NCBI GenBank assembly: GCA_002720865.1 | Contig: PBIO01000010.1 | Location: 65,393 to 125,792 of the forward strand | Direction of reading: 5' to 3' | Length of the DNA stretch: 60,400 nt | Origin: Halobacteriovorax sp. | GTDB taxonomy: Bacteria; Bdellovibrionota; Bacteriovoracia; Bacteriovoracales; Bacteriovoracaceae | Part shown: positions 5,692-14,041 of the stretch, one piece after another | Numbering within the stretch: the first letter of the stretch is position 1 | How the letters are laid out: every line of letters begins with the position of its first letter | Made by a program: the position numbers and the translations under genes | The notes under the pieces: generated by a model | Database searches by the model: none | What the model was told of the DNA's origin: nothing | The model's input: the letters and a program-made list of their open reading frames with translations, nothing else

Positions 5692-8037
5692 TTACGTTTG
5701 ATTATTATCTCCACCACTAGAGCTATCATCAGGAACTTTGCCTTGATCTGTGTAATTCTGTGGAATAGGAGTGGGTTCCGGATCGCTACTAAATGAAGTT
5801 CGATTTTCAGTAGTTGCAGGGGTGTCTCTGTTAGTTCGAGTATCTGTTTCTGTTGGGACACTTTGGTCATTGTTGCCAATCTGAGGGATGGATTCATTTG
5901 AGAAATCATCCGTTCTAGGTCCTGTTTCATTGGATCCACCGCTTTGTCTTTCAAACACCTCACTGGTCTCGTTAGAAAATTCTACCGATGGAGTAGGTCT
6001 CGAAACCATTTGTCGCACTTCAGGGCTGTCTAACTGTCTATCAAATTGAATTTCTCTTTCAGGAGTTCCAGGTGTTCTATTTTGATTTTCAGTATAAGTC
6101 TGATTAATTGTTGTTGCCTGTGTACTTGAAGCGTTAGACATAATATCAAGTGGATCAACACCGGTTGTGGGTGATTTTCCAATAGTTTCAAAATAGGCAG
6201 TTTTTGTTTCTCCATCAGATTGTTTATTTTTCATGGAGTAAAGTACGGTTAAAAGTGATTTTACCTCGTAGAACTCTTCATCAGAAATATTCGATTCTGC
6301 CAAAATATTATATTTCTCTGGATTTTCTTTTAGGGCTTTAACTAACTCGTCAATAGTCTCGAACTTATCTCTATTGCCACTTTCTCCAAAAAAACTTACC
6401 AAGGCCAAATCAATATTAAGCTCTTTAAGTCTCTTTTCAAGCCGACCTTCAGTGTTGGAGATGATCGTCTCAATGTCAGTACATTTTTTAAGAGTTGGAT
6501 CCTTTTCACAGCCACCGAAAACACTTGGGTGACATGTTCCCTTATTTAAAATGTCATATTCAGAAGGAGTAGGGTGACTATCATCCTTTATGTATTTCTT
6601 TTCAATGTCAGATTTTGTACTTAGACCTATCTTGGCAATGTCATTTTCAAAGTCACCGCCTGTTCCTTTAGTTTCATCAAACTTCAGTTTTATACCTTCA
6701 GGTCCATCCACCTCTTTACAGTACATTCTTTTAGAATAAGAAAGGGAGGCTATTTTTCCTCTCTCTGGTCCCAAGGCAGTATGAATACGAGGAGCAATTT
6801 GAGATACATATGTTCTAGGATCTATCTTTGGTTTATGTGTTCCACATATAACATCACCTAACTGTTTTAATGCCTTAGAGGATACGGTTTTCCCTGTCTC
6901 ATCCACTTCTTTCTGAGTAATTGCAGAGCAAAATTTGTTGGCCTCAGCACCGACTGCTTTTAAATTATCCTCAGTTTCTATAAATTTTTTCCAGGTATTA
7001 GGCGGCATTTTCCCGAGTAAAGCAAAAGTTTTATTCTTACTCATGGCAATCCTTGCAAGTGGGTTTTTATTTAAAAATCCCATAAAGTCATCGCCGATTG
7101 ATCTAGCTCCCCTTAACTCTCTAGGTGTAAATGGGGTTCCATCTTGATTGAAAAGATTATTCAAAATTTCAGGTTGTGATGAAGTAAACATCTGAGTTTC
7201 AAGCATCATTTCATTGATATTCGTAAAAAGGACCTCTGAAACCATTGGGTTGAATGGGTTAATCATAGATTCAGGTCCAAGAATACTTGCAGTCTCAATG
7301 GGGGGATCCGCAAATTCACTAACTGCATCCTTTGGAAGACAATATCCCTTATCGAGATCTTCAGGTGAGATTGTATTTAAAGCAATCGAGTTACCAATAC
7401 TTTGAAGGAAATCTTTGGCCTTCTTTTGATCTGAAGTACCGAATAAAACCTCTAACCCTTCATTTTTGAGATCGGCATTACAAGAAGGTCTATCATTAAC
7501 CTCTCCGAAAACTGCCGAAGTGAAAGCATCAGCCGAACAAGGCCCCACAGAAGCAAATTCAGCCGAAGAAATTTTTCCTTCCTTATGGAGTTTTATAAGG
7601 TGCTTGCAGGTTTCAAAATTAGCATAGTATGAAGCTCTAAAGGCTTTAAGCGTTTCTATTCTTATAATATTGTTTACAAGTTCATCAATATTCGCGTTAA
7701 CTATTTGGTTTTGTTTAAATTTTAGAAATTTATCATTGGTTGCACATTGGCATATCGAAGGACCTATTATCTCCTTCGAGTTACTCCAGGAGAAGTCCTT
7801 AAAACATTGATCCCCGTCTTCTTTAAAAGCATTGATAAGTTCATCGAAGTTACCACTAGAGGCGTCTAATGATTTGATACTACTTTCGATACACTTGTTA
7901 AGGCGTAACTCAAACTTGGGTTGAGTTCTCGATGCCTGCTTATCGAGGTAAGTTTCTTTAATCGTAGTATCCGCATAAGCATAAGATGCAGCAATAAGCA
8001 GAAGGTAGAATGGTAAGTATTTGAAACACCTGTTCAC
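5692..8037 (-). CDS. Large exported protein (N-terminal 781 residues), frame continues past its stop
   Basis: The product begins with a signal peptide ending near A-Y-A (residue 22) and has many scattered cysteines, which suggests a disulphide-bonded periplasmic or secreted protein. The last about 150 residues are a low-complexity Thr/Asn/Ser/Pro linker that runs straight through the TAA at 5692-5694 into the frame described separately. No family was recognised. It is followed by an exported protease and preceded by an ankyrin-like exported protein on the same strand. Confidence 0.7.
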   Translation of the reverse strand: MNRCFKYLPFYLLLIAASYAYADTTIKETYLDKQASRTQPKFELRLNKCIESSIKSLDASSGNFDELINAFKEDGDQCFKDFSWSNSKEIIGPSICQCATNDKFLKFKQNQIVNANIDELVNNIIRIETLKAFRASYYANFETCKHLIKLHKEGKISSAEFASVGPCSADAFTSAVFGEVNDRPSCNADLKNEGLEVLFGTSDQKKAKDFLQSIGNSIALNTISPEDLDKGYCLPKDAVSEFADPPIETASILGPESMINPFNPMVSEVLFTNINEMMLETQMFTSSQPEILNNLFNQDGTPFTPRELRGARSIGDDFMGFLNKNPLARIAMSKNKTFALLGKMPPNTWKKFIETEDNLKAVGAEANKFCSAITQKEVDETGKTVSSKALKQLGDVICGTHKPKIDPRTYVSQIAPRIHTALGPERGKIASLSYSKRMYCKEVDGPEGIKLKFDETKGTGGDFENDIAKIGLSTKSDIEKKYIKDDSHPTPSEYDILNKGTCHPSVFGGCEKDPTLKKCTDIETIISNTEGRLEKRLKELNIDLALVSFFGESGNRDKFETIDELVKALKENPEKYNILAESNISDEEFYEVKSLLTVLYSMKNKQSDGETKTAYFETIGKSPTTGVDPLDIMSNASSTQATTINQTYTENQNRTPGTPEREIQFDRQLDSPEVRQMVSRPTPSVEFSNETSEVFERQSGGSNETGPRTDDFSNESIPQIGNNDQSVPTETDTRTNRDTPATTENRTSFSSDPEPTPIPQNYTDQGKVPDDSSSGGDNNQT

Positions 8038-8177
8038 ATGTCTATTATCGGTGAGATATGGTCAGGTATTTAGGTAAATTACTATAGAGTAATGAATTAC
8101 GCGTAAAATCAATAGCTTACATTAATTGTAATTGTTATTTTAGCGATTTGGGGTGCCAATAATTATCGTAATTCGAC

Positions 8178-8945
8178 CTACTCAGCAGTGATCTCTTCCC
8201 AGGATTTCTGGCAAGTATCGGGAACCATTTCGCACAAATTTGGAATACCTACATCAACACCCGAACAACGGAAATATTCTTTTTTCGTGATGTTGAACTT
8301 TTTGATATAGAGGTCGCGGTAGACAATCCTCATATCTTCAGCTTCATTAGTGTTTCTATATCTTGTCCATAATTCTTCAGTTTTACTAAATGTTTCGCAA
8401 TACTTTTCACCAAGCGGTGAGGCACCAAGCTCTACTAATTTTCTATAATCTTCATGGTATCTAATCTTATGAATCGGCTTAACGACCAGCCATTTATCTC
8501 CGATCTGGTTGTATCCAAGAATGTGATTCGGATCAGCTCCCCACTTAATAATCTGCTCCCAGGCGTTATGAGAGAAGGAATTTGTTAGGGGTGTTCTTCC
8601 ATCAGGTCCTTTCTGGTTGGGATCAGCACCAAGAACAGTAAAGGTTTCTTCGGCTAATCTGAAACTGATTCCATTCTGTATTCCTTGGTCCAACTCCTTT
8701 CCCATTGATGAAACAATCCCAACTGCCCAATTAATGTTAATAGGACCATTGTCGTTAAAATCTTTATTATATTCTAAATTAGGAGACATTCCCTCTTTTA
8801 AAACCTTATCTCTGAAAAGGGAGATATCATCGTTATTAACTAACTGATAGGCAATTTTGTTTGCCAATGACTTTGACGGTTTCCAACCTTCAGCTATTGC
8901 CGTGGTAGAAAAAAGAAAAATAAAAATCAATGAAGTTGTTTTCAT
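8178..8945 (-). CDS. Exported ankyrin-repeat-like protein
   Basis: 255 residues with a signal peptide ending near A-I-A (residue 18). Repeats resembling ankyrin turns are visible as L-G-A-D-P-N, W-G-A-D-P-N and L-G-A-S-P, the first followed by D-G-R-T-P-L-T. Ankyrin repeats mediate protein contacts; an exported copy could bind a surface or target protein. Its C-terminal part holds several cysteines. It is separated from the large secreted gene downstream by 140 bases of AT-rich sequence. Confidence 0.6.
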   Translation of the reverse strand: MKTTSLIFIFLFSTTAIAEGWKPSKSLANKIAYQLVNNDDISLFRDKVLKEGMSPNLEYNKDFNDNGPININWAVGIVSSMGKELDQGIQNGISFRLAEETFTVLGADPNQKGPDGRTPLTNSFSHNAWEQIIKWGADPNHILGYNQIGDKWLVVKPIHKIRYHEDYRKLVELGASPLGEKYCETFSKTEELWTRYRNTNEAEDMRIVYRDLYIKKFNITKKEYFRCSGVDVGIPNLCEMVPDTCQKSWEEITAE

Positions 8946-9094
8946 GGGGCTCTCACTGTCTCTATACGAGTTAGTTATCTCTTACGAGATTTTAACTATT
9001 TATAAATTTATAAACAATTTGAAAAGGGGATTCGTGAAGTTATTACTTACTATGTCTATATGGTGACATAAGCCACTAAGTATATGATTTTACA

Positions 9095-9877
9095 TTATTT
9101 ATTTTGTGAGGAGGAGCCTGTAGAGCGACTTCCGCCTCCATTCGTAGAAGTAGATGCAGGAAATCTATTAGAGTAGAACTTAAACTCCTTCTTGAGCTTA
9201 GTCTGAACAAAAGACTTAAGAGTGTCGAGCTTTAGATCCTCGGCTACCCCTAGGCAGTAATCTATTGGGCCCATTTCAGAAATATTAACATCAGAGCCAG
9301 GTTTTTTCCCAGTCGCTTGCTCATTCTTAATCCTAGCGATTCTTTTCTCTATGGATCTCTTTATTGCTGTCTGCGCAGAGATAAAAACGTCTTTATTTGG
9401 ATTAATTTTTTGAGGCTGATGGGGGTAGGCTACCTGTGGAGCAGATAAATTACGGTACACAGGATTCTTTCGATAATATTTTGTATCAGCGAATGTGAAA
9501 GTATCAGTTCCTGTTATAAGTTCAAAACTAATTTTCTTATTACCGAAATACATACTTAGGCCATAGTTGGCATTCTTCTTTAAGTCTTTCCTGGAAAGAA
9601 AATATGTATCTTTCCCATGAAAAATATAGATTCCATCTTTATCAGGTGAGTTTATGAATTTTACGCCAGGATCACTAGCGGAGCCAATAAACCCATCTTG
9701 AGAATTTCTACCCAAAGCCTCACCACAACTAAGTAAGTATTGAATGTTTTTCTTTTCTTCTGATCTATAGAAATCGTTTTTATCTTTGAAATTCCCCTCA
9801 ATATATCGACCAACATTTTCTAGTGAGTATGAAATTGAGGGTGTAATTAAAAGAGTTAAAAACATGAGAATCTTCAT
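9095..9877 (-). CDS. Exported protein of unknown function
   Basis: The start is taken at ATG 9877, giving a clean signal peptide (M-K-I-L-M-F-L to S-I-S-Y-S); an in-frame TTG at 9895 would add six residues. The mature protein of about 245 residues has two cysteines and ends in a Ser/Thr/Gly-rich tail. No known domain was recognised. It is divergent from the small exported-protein operon starting at 9970. Confidence 0.6.
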   Translation of the reverse strand: MKILMFLTLLITPSISYSLENVGRYIEGNFKDKNDFYRSEEKKNIQYLLSCGEALGRNSQDGFIGSASDPGVKFINSPDKDGIYIFHGKDTYFLSRKDLKKNANYGLSMYFGNKKISFELITGTDTFTFADTKYYRKNPVYRNLSAPQVAYPHQPQKINPNKDVFISAQTAIKRSIEKRIARIKNEQATGKKPGSDVNISEMGPIDYCLGVAEDLKLDTLKSFVQTKLKKEFKFYSNRFPASTSTNGGGSRSTGSSSQNK

Positions 9878-9969
9878 AAGATATTTATCGGTCAACTAAT
9901 TTGAATTGTTTAATTAGCGATTGGCCTCAAGTACAATTTATCAAATACCGAGAACAAAATGAGGTGGTT

Positions 9970-10317
9970 ATGAAAACTGGATTGTTATTATCGGTTATTC
10001 TTGTTTTTTCAGGTCCTGTTTTTTCATTTACTGGAAAAATGAAAACAGTATGCAGAGCTCACGTAAAACCAAGGATTGTGAAGTGTCCTAGTTCCGACGA
10101 ATGTGTTTGTATTGGGGTTAGGAGATGCGTAAATGAATCAAAAGAAAATCCAGTTGTAGGAGATCACGATGTTATGTGTAAGGCCGTGAGAGTTAACGGC
10201 GAAATGGTTTGTCCTGAGATTAATAGTTGCGCTAGAGAGAAATTACTTCTCAAAAGCCCCCTGGAGGAAAAATCCAATCCAGGTAATTCTGGGACTGGAG
10301 CTTCGATTACGAAATGA
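9970..10317 (+). CDS. Small cysteine-rich exported protein
   Basis: GAGGTGG lies just before ATG 9970, which begins a good signal peptide ending near V-F-S; a longer frame from TTG 9901 lacks support. The mature part of about 95 residues has eight or more cysteines, including C-P-S-S-D-E-C-V-C, so it is probably a disulphide-rich secreted or surface protein. First of six genes joined by 4-base or 1-base overlaps (ATGA/TAATG) up to 12586. Confidence 0.65.
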   Translation: MKTGLLLSVILVFSGPVFSFTGKMKTVCRAHVKPRIVKCPSSDECVCIGVRRCVNESKENPVVGDHDVMCKAVRVNGEMVCPEINSCAREKLLLKSPLEEKSNPGNSGTGASITK

Positions 10318-10625
10318 TTAAAAAACTTTTCCTAATATTCATACTTCTATTTTCGGTTTCAGTTTTTGCCGAAATTATTGGCTTTAATTCAATTAGAGGA
10401 ATTGTTCATTACTCCGGTAAGGATCGTATGATTATTACTATGCCATCTGGAGAAGAAACAAGAGAGATTAGAGTACACATTGATAAAAAGGTAATCCCAA
10501 AAGAAGAGAGGAATAAAAAGAAAAATGAAAAGATTTCCTTCAAAACCACAGAGGAAATGTTCAAATTCGGAAACATGGTGATCCTGCCCTGGACGGTGAA
10601 AAAGAAAAAAAGGAGGAGAATGTGA
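10314..10625 (+). CDS. Small exported basic protein
   Basis: 103 residues: a hydrophobic signal peptide ends at V-F-A (residue 19), and the mature part is beta-rich, then strongly basic with a K-K-K-K-R-R-R tail. The start overlaps the preceding stop as ATGA. No family recognised. Confidence 0.6.
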   Translation: MIKKLFLIFILLFSVSVFAEIIGFNSIRGIVHYSGKDRMIITMPSGEETREIRVHIDKKVIPKEERNKKKNEKISFKTTEEMFKFGNMVILPWTVKKKKRRRM

Positions 10626-11563
10626 AAATATTCTTGTTCTTTTTTCTACTTTTTTCAGCAGAAGTATTTAGTTATGAATGGGTAGAGCCATCTTATGTGA
10701 AATTGATTGAGCAAAAAAACTGCTCACTCTGTGTGGGTAGAATGTGGACTAGCGAAACAACAGACGATCTAATTGTTTGCTCCTCCTTCGGTACTAAAAA
10801 ATGTAAAGATGCAGAGAAGTGCTTTAAGAATAAAGTAAGCGAGAAAAAGCCTTCAGAGAATGATGAAGTCGTAAAGAACGGGTATTCATTCAAAAAAGAG
10901 TTTGTTGAGTTCACTAAAAGCAAAAAACACAAATTAAAATGGTATTGTCGTGTCGGAGTTTATAAAGTTGATGATAACGAGAAGAAAAAGATTCCATTTG
11001 AAAAATGGGGCTCTGAAAATATCTCAATCAACTGGACGACTGTAGATGGAGGATCCCCTGAAGATAATAAATGTATTCCAGATAAGGATTCTTCAAGCTT
11101 AAAATGTGTGTTTAAGATTTCTCTGCCCGGAAGAGGGGAATCCACCTCCACATGCAAGACTGATGTAGATGATGAACGGAGTGACAATCTTTCATTTAAA
11201 CTCGAATCAAAAGGACATAAGAAAGGGTCTGACACAGTCTTTATTAAGGCCATTTTGCCAGAGGGGTTTAAAGGAAAAGTTGATTGGTTTTTTAAACATG
11301 TGATGTGGGCAAAAACTTGCGAAATTAGCGGAAAGAAAAATCAATTCGTTACTTGTCCCAATCACTCCTTGTATGCAAGAAGTGCAAAGGCTACAATCAC
11401 ACACGAAGGAGAGACGATTGAAGAGATCGAAGTTTTTCCAAGACTGGGTATCCCACCAAATTTTAATTCACTTATTGGCGGAAAGAAAGAACCTCTAAAA
11501 CCATTCACCCCAATAATTGTACCACCCGCAAACCCAGCTTATTGGACACAAGGATATTATTAA
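10622..11563 (+). CDS. Exported cysteine-containing protein, 313 residues
   Basis: GTG 10622 lies next to a GGAGGAG ribosome site and overlaps the previous stop by 4 bases. A signal peptide ends near V-F-S (residue 18). The mature protein has paired cysteines (C-S-L-C near residues 34-37 and others through the chain) and a proline-rich C-terminus ending in A-Y-W-T-Q-G-Y-Y, reminiscent of an extended binding tail. Function unknown; the middle contains beta-sandwich-like segments. Confidence 0.65.
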   Translation: MKIFLFFFLLFSAEVFSYEWVEPSYVKLIEQKNCSLCVGRMWTSETTDDLIVCSSFGTKKCKDAEKCFKNKVSEKKPSENDEVVKNGYSFKKEFVEFTKSKKHKLKWYCRVGVYKVDDNEKKKIPFEKWGSENISINWTTVDGGSPEDNKCIPDKDSSSLKCVFKISLPGRGESTSTCKTDVDDERSDNLSFKLESKGHKKGSDTVFIKAILPEGFKGKVDWFFKHVMWAKTCEISGKKNQFVTCPNHSLYARSAKATITHEGETIEEIEVFPRLGIPPNFNSLIGGKKEPLKPFTPIIVPPANPAYWTQGYY

Positions 11564-11919
11564 TGAAATATCTCATACTTCTATTTATTTTTACCTCACC
11601 TACATTTGGAATTTCGTTTTCCAAGAAAAATCTTAGGGATTGCAAACCTGATAAATATAGAAAAGTTAAAGAGATGATTGATAAGAAAATGGGGAAACAC
11701 TTTATTATTGCGCCAGCTGTTTGTACCTATGTTACCCCGGCAGGCATTTACAAGAAACAAATTGAGATTCTTTTAGAAACAAATTTGATGTGCCAAAAAA
11801 CTAATTATAATCCCAAAGACTTAGGTAAGTGTTTAGATGAAAAGATAACGACTTCGGATACTACAATAGACATTGAGGAACTTAAGCGTTCCAGAAGTCA
11901 AAAGGCGAAAGATAAATGA
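11563..11919 (+). CDS. Small exported protein
   Basis: The ATG at 11563 shares its A with the preceding TAA (TAATG), which decides it over an upstream in-frame ATG at 11542. A signal peptide ends near T-F-G. The mature protein of about 100 residues has four cysteines and a lysine-rich C-terminus. Role unknown; part of the exported-protein operon 9970-12586. Confidence 0.6.
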   Translation: MKYLILLFIFTSPTFGISFSKKNLRDCKPDKYRKVKEMIDKKMGKHFIIAPAVCTYVTPAGIYKKQIEILLETNLMCQKTNYNPKDLGKCLDEKITTSDTTIDIEELKRSRSQKAKDK

Positions 11920-12170
11920 GAGCCTTATTGTTGTTACTCTTCTTTTTACCTAGTGTATCAATGGCAAAAAAGGCTTGTGTTATAGAAAGAAAGTTTCACC
12001 TAGGGCCAGGGTTTGTTTATTGTGGAGTATATTGCCATGGCGAGATCGCTTATATGTGTAGAGCTAAAAAAAACGAGTCTTGTAAGCTTCTGTCACAATG
12101 TATAGAAGACGCCAAAAAAGAAGGTACGGAATTGAAAATCTATACAGTAGGCAAAAGGAGTAAAAAATGA
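11916..12170 (+). CDS. Very small exported cysteine-rich protein
   Basis: 84 residues beginning with a signal peptide (ending S-M-A, residue 17). The mature part of about 67 residues contains six cysteines. Overlaps its neighbours on both sides by four bases (ATGA). Confidence 0.6.
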   Translation: MRALLLLLFFLPSVSMAKKACVIERKFHLGPGFVYCGVYCHGEIAYMCRAKKNESCKLLSQCIEDAKKEGTELKIYTVGKRSKK

Positions 12171-12586
12171 GCAGAGCCTTAATAGCTATTACATTATTTT
12201 TACTTCTTCAGTCGATAACCTGGGCCGGGTATGATGGAATTTTTATTATTAAGGGAGAGATAGTAGCTAGAGATCAGTGTGATTACAAAATAAAGCAGTC
12301 AAATGGGAAAACAACTCTTCTTCCAAGGAGTCATTTTGATAAATTCACAAAGGGCCGCAACCAAATTTATGCAAGACTAAGTGAATCTGAGTTAAATGTA
12401 GCCTTAGGAAATACAGTCGGTCCCGGAGTAAATTCAAAAGGTGTTTCCCTCGGGGGCGGATCCAATTCCAGAGGAGTTAGTTTAGGTGGTGGTTCTAATT
12501 CGAGAAATTGCAAATTAAGAAACCAGGTAAGCTCTCTTATACAGAAAGATTGGTTTCCATCTGTGACATTTTCCCGTCCCGAATAA
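12167..12586 (+). CDS. Small exported protein with tandem Gly/Ser repeats
   Basis: 139 residues with a signal peptide ending near T-W-A. Two tandem copies of G-V-S-L-G-G-G-S-N-S-[KR] occur between about residues 86 and 112, a flexible repeat. One cysteine pair flanks this region. The 3' end overlaps the convergent gene at 12537 by 50 bases. Last gene of the exported-protein operon. Confidence 0.6.
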   Translation: MSRALIAITLFLLLQSITWAGYDGIFIIKGEIVARDQCDYKIKQSNGKTTLLPRSHFDKFTKGRNQIYARLSESELNVALGNTVGPGVNSKGVSLGGGSNSRGVSLGGGSNSRNCKLRNQVSSLIQKDWFPSVTFSRPE

Positions 12587-12854
12587 AGTAGGAAATCATC
12601 ATTAATTCAGTTTCAGTGAAGAGTCTGGAATAAATGTTGTCTTCAAATGGAATCCGCTTCTCAATAAAAATCTCTTTAAACATATCTTGGCCTAGACACA
12701 CATAGAGGCCTTCGATTTTTTTCCTTAAGCTTTCTTCAAAACTTAAAGGAGGCAAGTCGAGCTTCTTTATTAAGATTATAAAATCCTCCTTACCAAATAA
12801 TTCAACTAGAGAGGATAGGTATAATTCTAAATCAATCGTTTGTAGATCATTCAT
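12537..12854 (-). CDS. Small acidic cytoplasmic protein of unknown function
   Basis: 105 residues, helical, no signal peptide. The start at 12854 overlaps the end of the upstream gene by 8 bases, so it is the last gene of the reverse operon 13736 to 12537. No known domain. Confidence 0.5.
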   Translation of the reverse strand: MNDLQTIDLELYLSSLVELFGKEDFIILIKKLDLPPLSFEESLRKKIEGLYVCLGQDMFKEIFIEKRIPFEDNIYSRLFTETELMMISYFIRDGKMSQMETNLSV

Positions 12855-13095
12855 CGTTCAAATCCAGTTTTACCACCTCATCAAGTTCCGTAGTATTAAT
12901 TTTTGATGGCACAAGAGTTTCCTTTAACTTGAGGTCCCTCGTTTTCTCCTCAGGCATCTTATGTAGTTTTGAGACCTCACTGGCCCACCTGAGTGCGGCC
13001 AATTCTTCTTCCTTTTCTCTGTGATTCGCCCCCTCAAGAGTATTAATCCAGAGGAGGCAGAAATATATAAAAATTCCGATATGCTTATGATTCAT
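12847..13095 (-). CDS. Small exported or membrane-anchored protein
   Basis: 82 residues with an N-terminal hydrophobic segment (I-G-I-F-I-Y-F-C-L-L-W-I, residues about 6-18), which could be a signal peptide or anchor. The remainder is helical and charged. Its ATG overlaps the stop of the upstream gene by one base (TAATG). Confidence 0.5.
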   Translation of the reverse strand: MNHKHIGIFIYFCLLWINTLEGANHREKEEELAALRWASEVSKLHKMPEEKTRDLKLKETLVPSKINTTELDEVVKLDLNDE

Positions 13096-13736
13096 TATTT
13101 TCCCTTAGATTTTGAGCCGGTAGATTTAAAGCCAAAGCCAATATGTTCATTGTTATTCTTTGACTCACATTTCGAGCACTTCTTAGTTGCTTCATCAAAG
13201 TGGTCATCAATCCTACTGAGTACGTTTAGCCTAAAGTCAGTGGACGCTTTTAAACTTGTCTCCTTGAAAGATTTTTCGCTTTCAAAAATAGACTTTTTAA
13301 TATCTTCAATAGTCCCACCTGATTGGCAGTTGAAAACTGCTGCATTTAGATTGGATCTTGCATTTCTGTATTCAAAAATCATAGGGTCAATATAGCGACC
13401 ATCAAAAGTTGCGCCTGTTCTACTAAGGTGCCTGAAAATTTCGTTCTTAAGATTTTTTTGTTTTGAAATATTCTTGTATAGCTTAGTCACACCTTTACAG
13501 ACTTTCTCAAGATCATTAGAAAATCTTAAGCGACCTAATCTATATTCATAAGAATCCAGACTAGACTCAAAGCCAATAGCTGTCATATGAAACTGAGATT
13601 TAGCATCACCCTTCATAATGAAAGTTCTAGGGCTACAATCAAAATTCTGGCTCTCACCAAGTGCTGGATTAGTAAATCCAAAAAGTGCAATAGAAATAGT
13701 AAGAGTGTTAAGCAAAATTCTCTTTAGTTTTTTCAT
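13095..13736 (-). CDS. Exported protein of 213 residues
   Basis: AAGGAGAGAG precedes ATG 13736. A signal peptide ends near A-L-G (residue 27). The mature protein is helical with a C-x2-C near residue 190 (K-C-S-K-C) and a lysine/serine-rich tail. First gene of a three-gene reverse operon. A terminator-like hairpin sits immediately upstream of its ribosome site. Confidence 0.6.
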   Translation of the reverse strand: MKKLKRILLNTLTISIALFGFTNPALGESQNFDCSPRTFIMKGDAKSQFHMTAIGFESSLDSYEYRLGRLRFSNDLEKVCKGVTKLYKNISKQKNLKNEIFRHLSRTGATFDGRYIDPMIFEYRNARSNLNAAVFNCQSGGTIEDIKKSIFESEKSFKETSLKASTDFRLNVLSRIDDHFDEATKKCSKCESKNNNEHIGFGFKSTGSKSKGK

Positions 13737-13749
13737 CCTCTCTCTCCTT

Positions 13750-13802
13750 AAAAAGAGCCTGCCACTATTTGTTTTTGATTAGGAGTTAATGGCGACAGGC
13801 TC
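13750..13802 (-). terminator. Hairpin with U-tract directly upstream of a ribosome site, possible attenuator
   Basis: Read on the minus strand, GAGCCTG (13802-13796) pairs with CAGGCTC (13761-13755), followed by TTTTT (13754-13750) and then AAGGAGAGAG and the ATG at 13736. A terminator this close to the start of the gene it precedes suggests conditional transcription. Confidence 0.45.
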
Positions 13803-13939
13803 ATGCGTTGTTGGGTGAGTTGATGATATTGCGCGTGGCGAAAATTCTCAATTTTTAGGGTTCGGGAGATAGGCCCATGAGGGGAGGAACTTTGAATGTG
13901 TCGTCCTGTGAGTGTGTTTTGGACTCGATTAAGACGACC

Positions 13940-14009
13940 TAAGTGGCTGAAATTATGTTAAAAATTCAAGGAAAATTAAACTACTCTGCTATTTTAGTAA
14001 GTGGCTGAA
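13940..14009 (+). repeat. Direct repeat TAAGTGGCTGAA upstream of the gene at 14042
   Basis: TAAGTGGCTGAA occurs at 13940-13951 and again at 13998-14009, 58 bp apart, in the 305-bp gap 13737-14041. The repeats could be regulator sites or a short duplication. Apart from these and the reverse hairpin at 13750-13802, no gene is visible in this gap. Confidence 0.45.
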
Positions 14010-14041
14010 TTTCCGATAAGTTAGTTGGAGATTATTGAATT

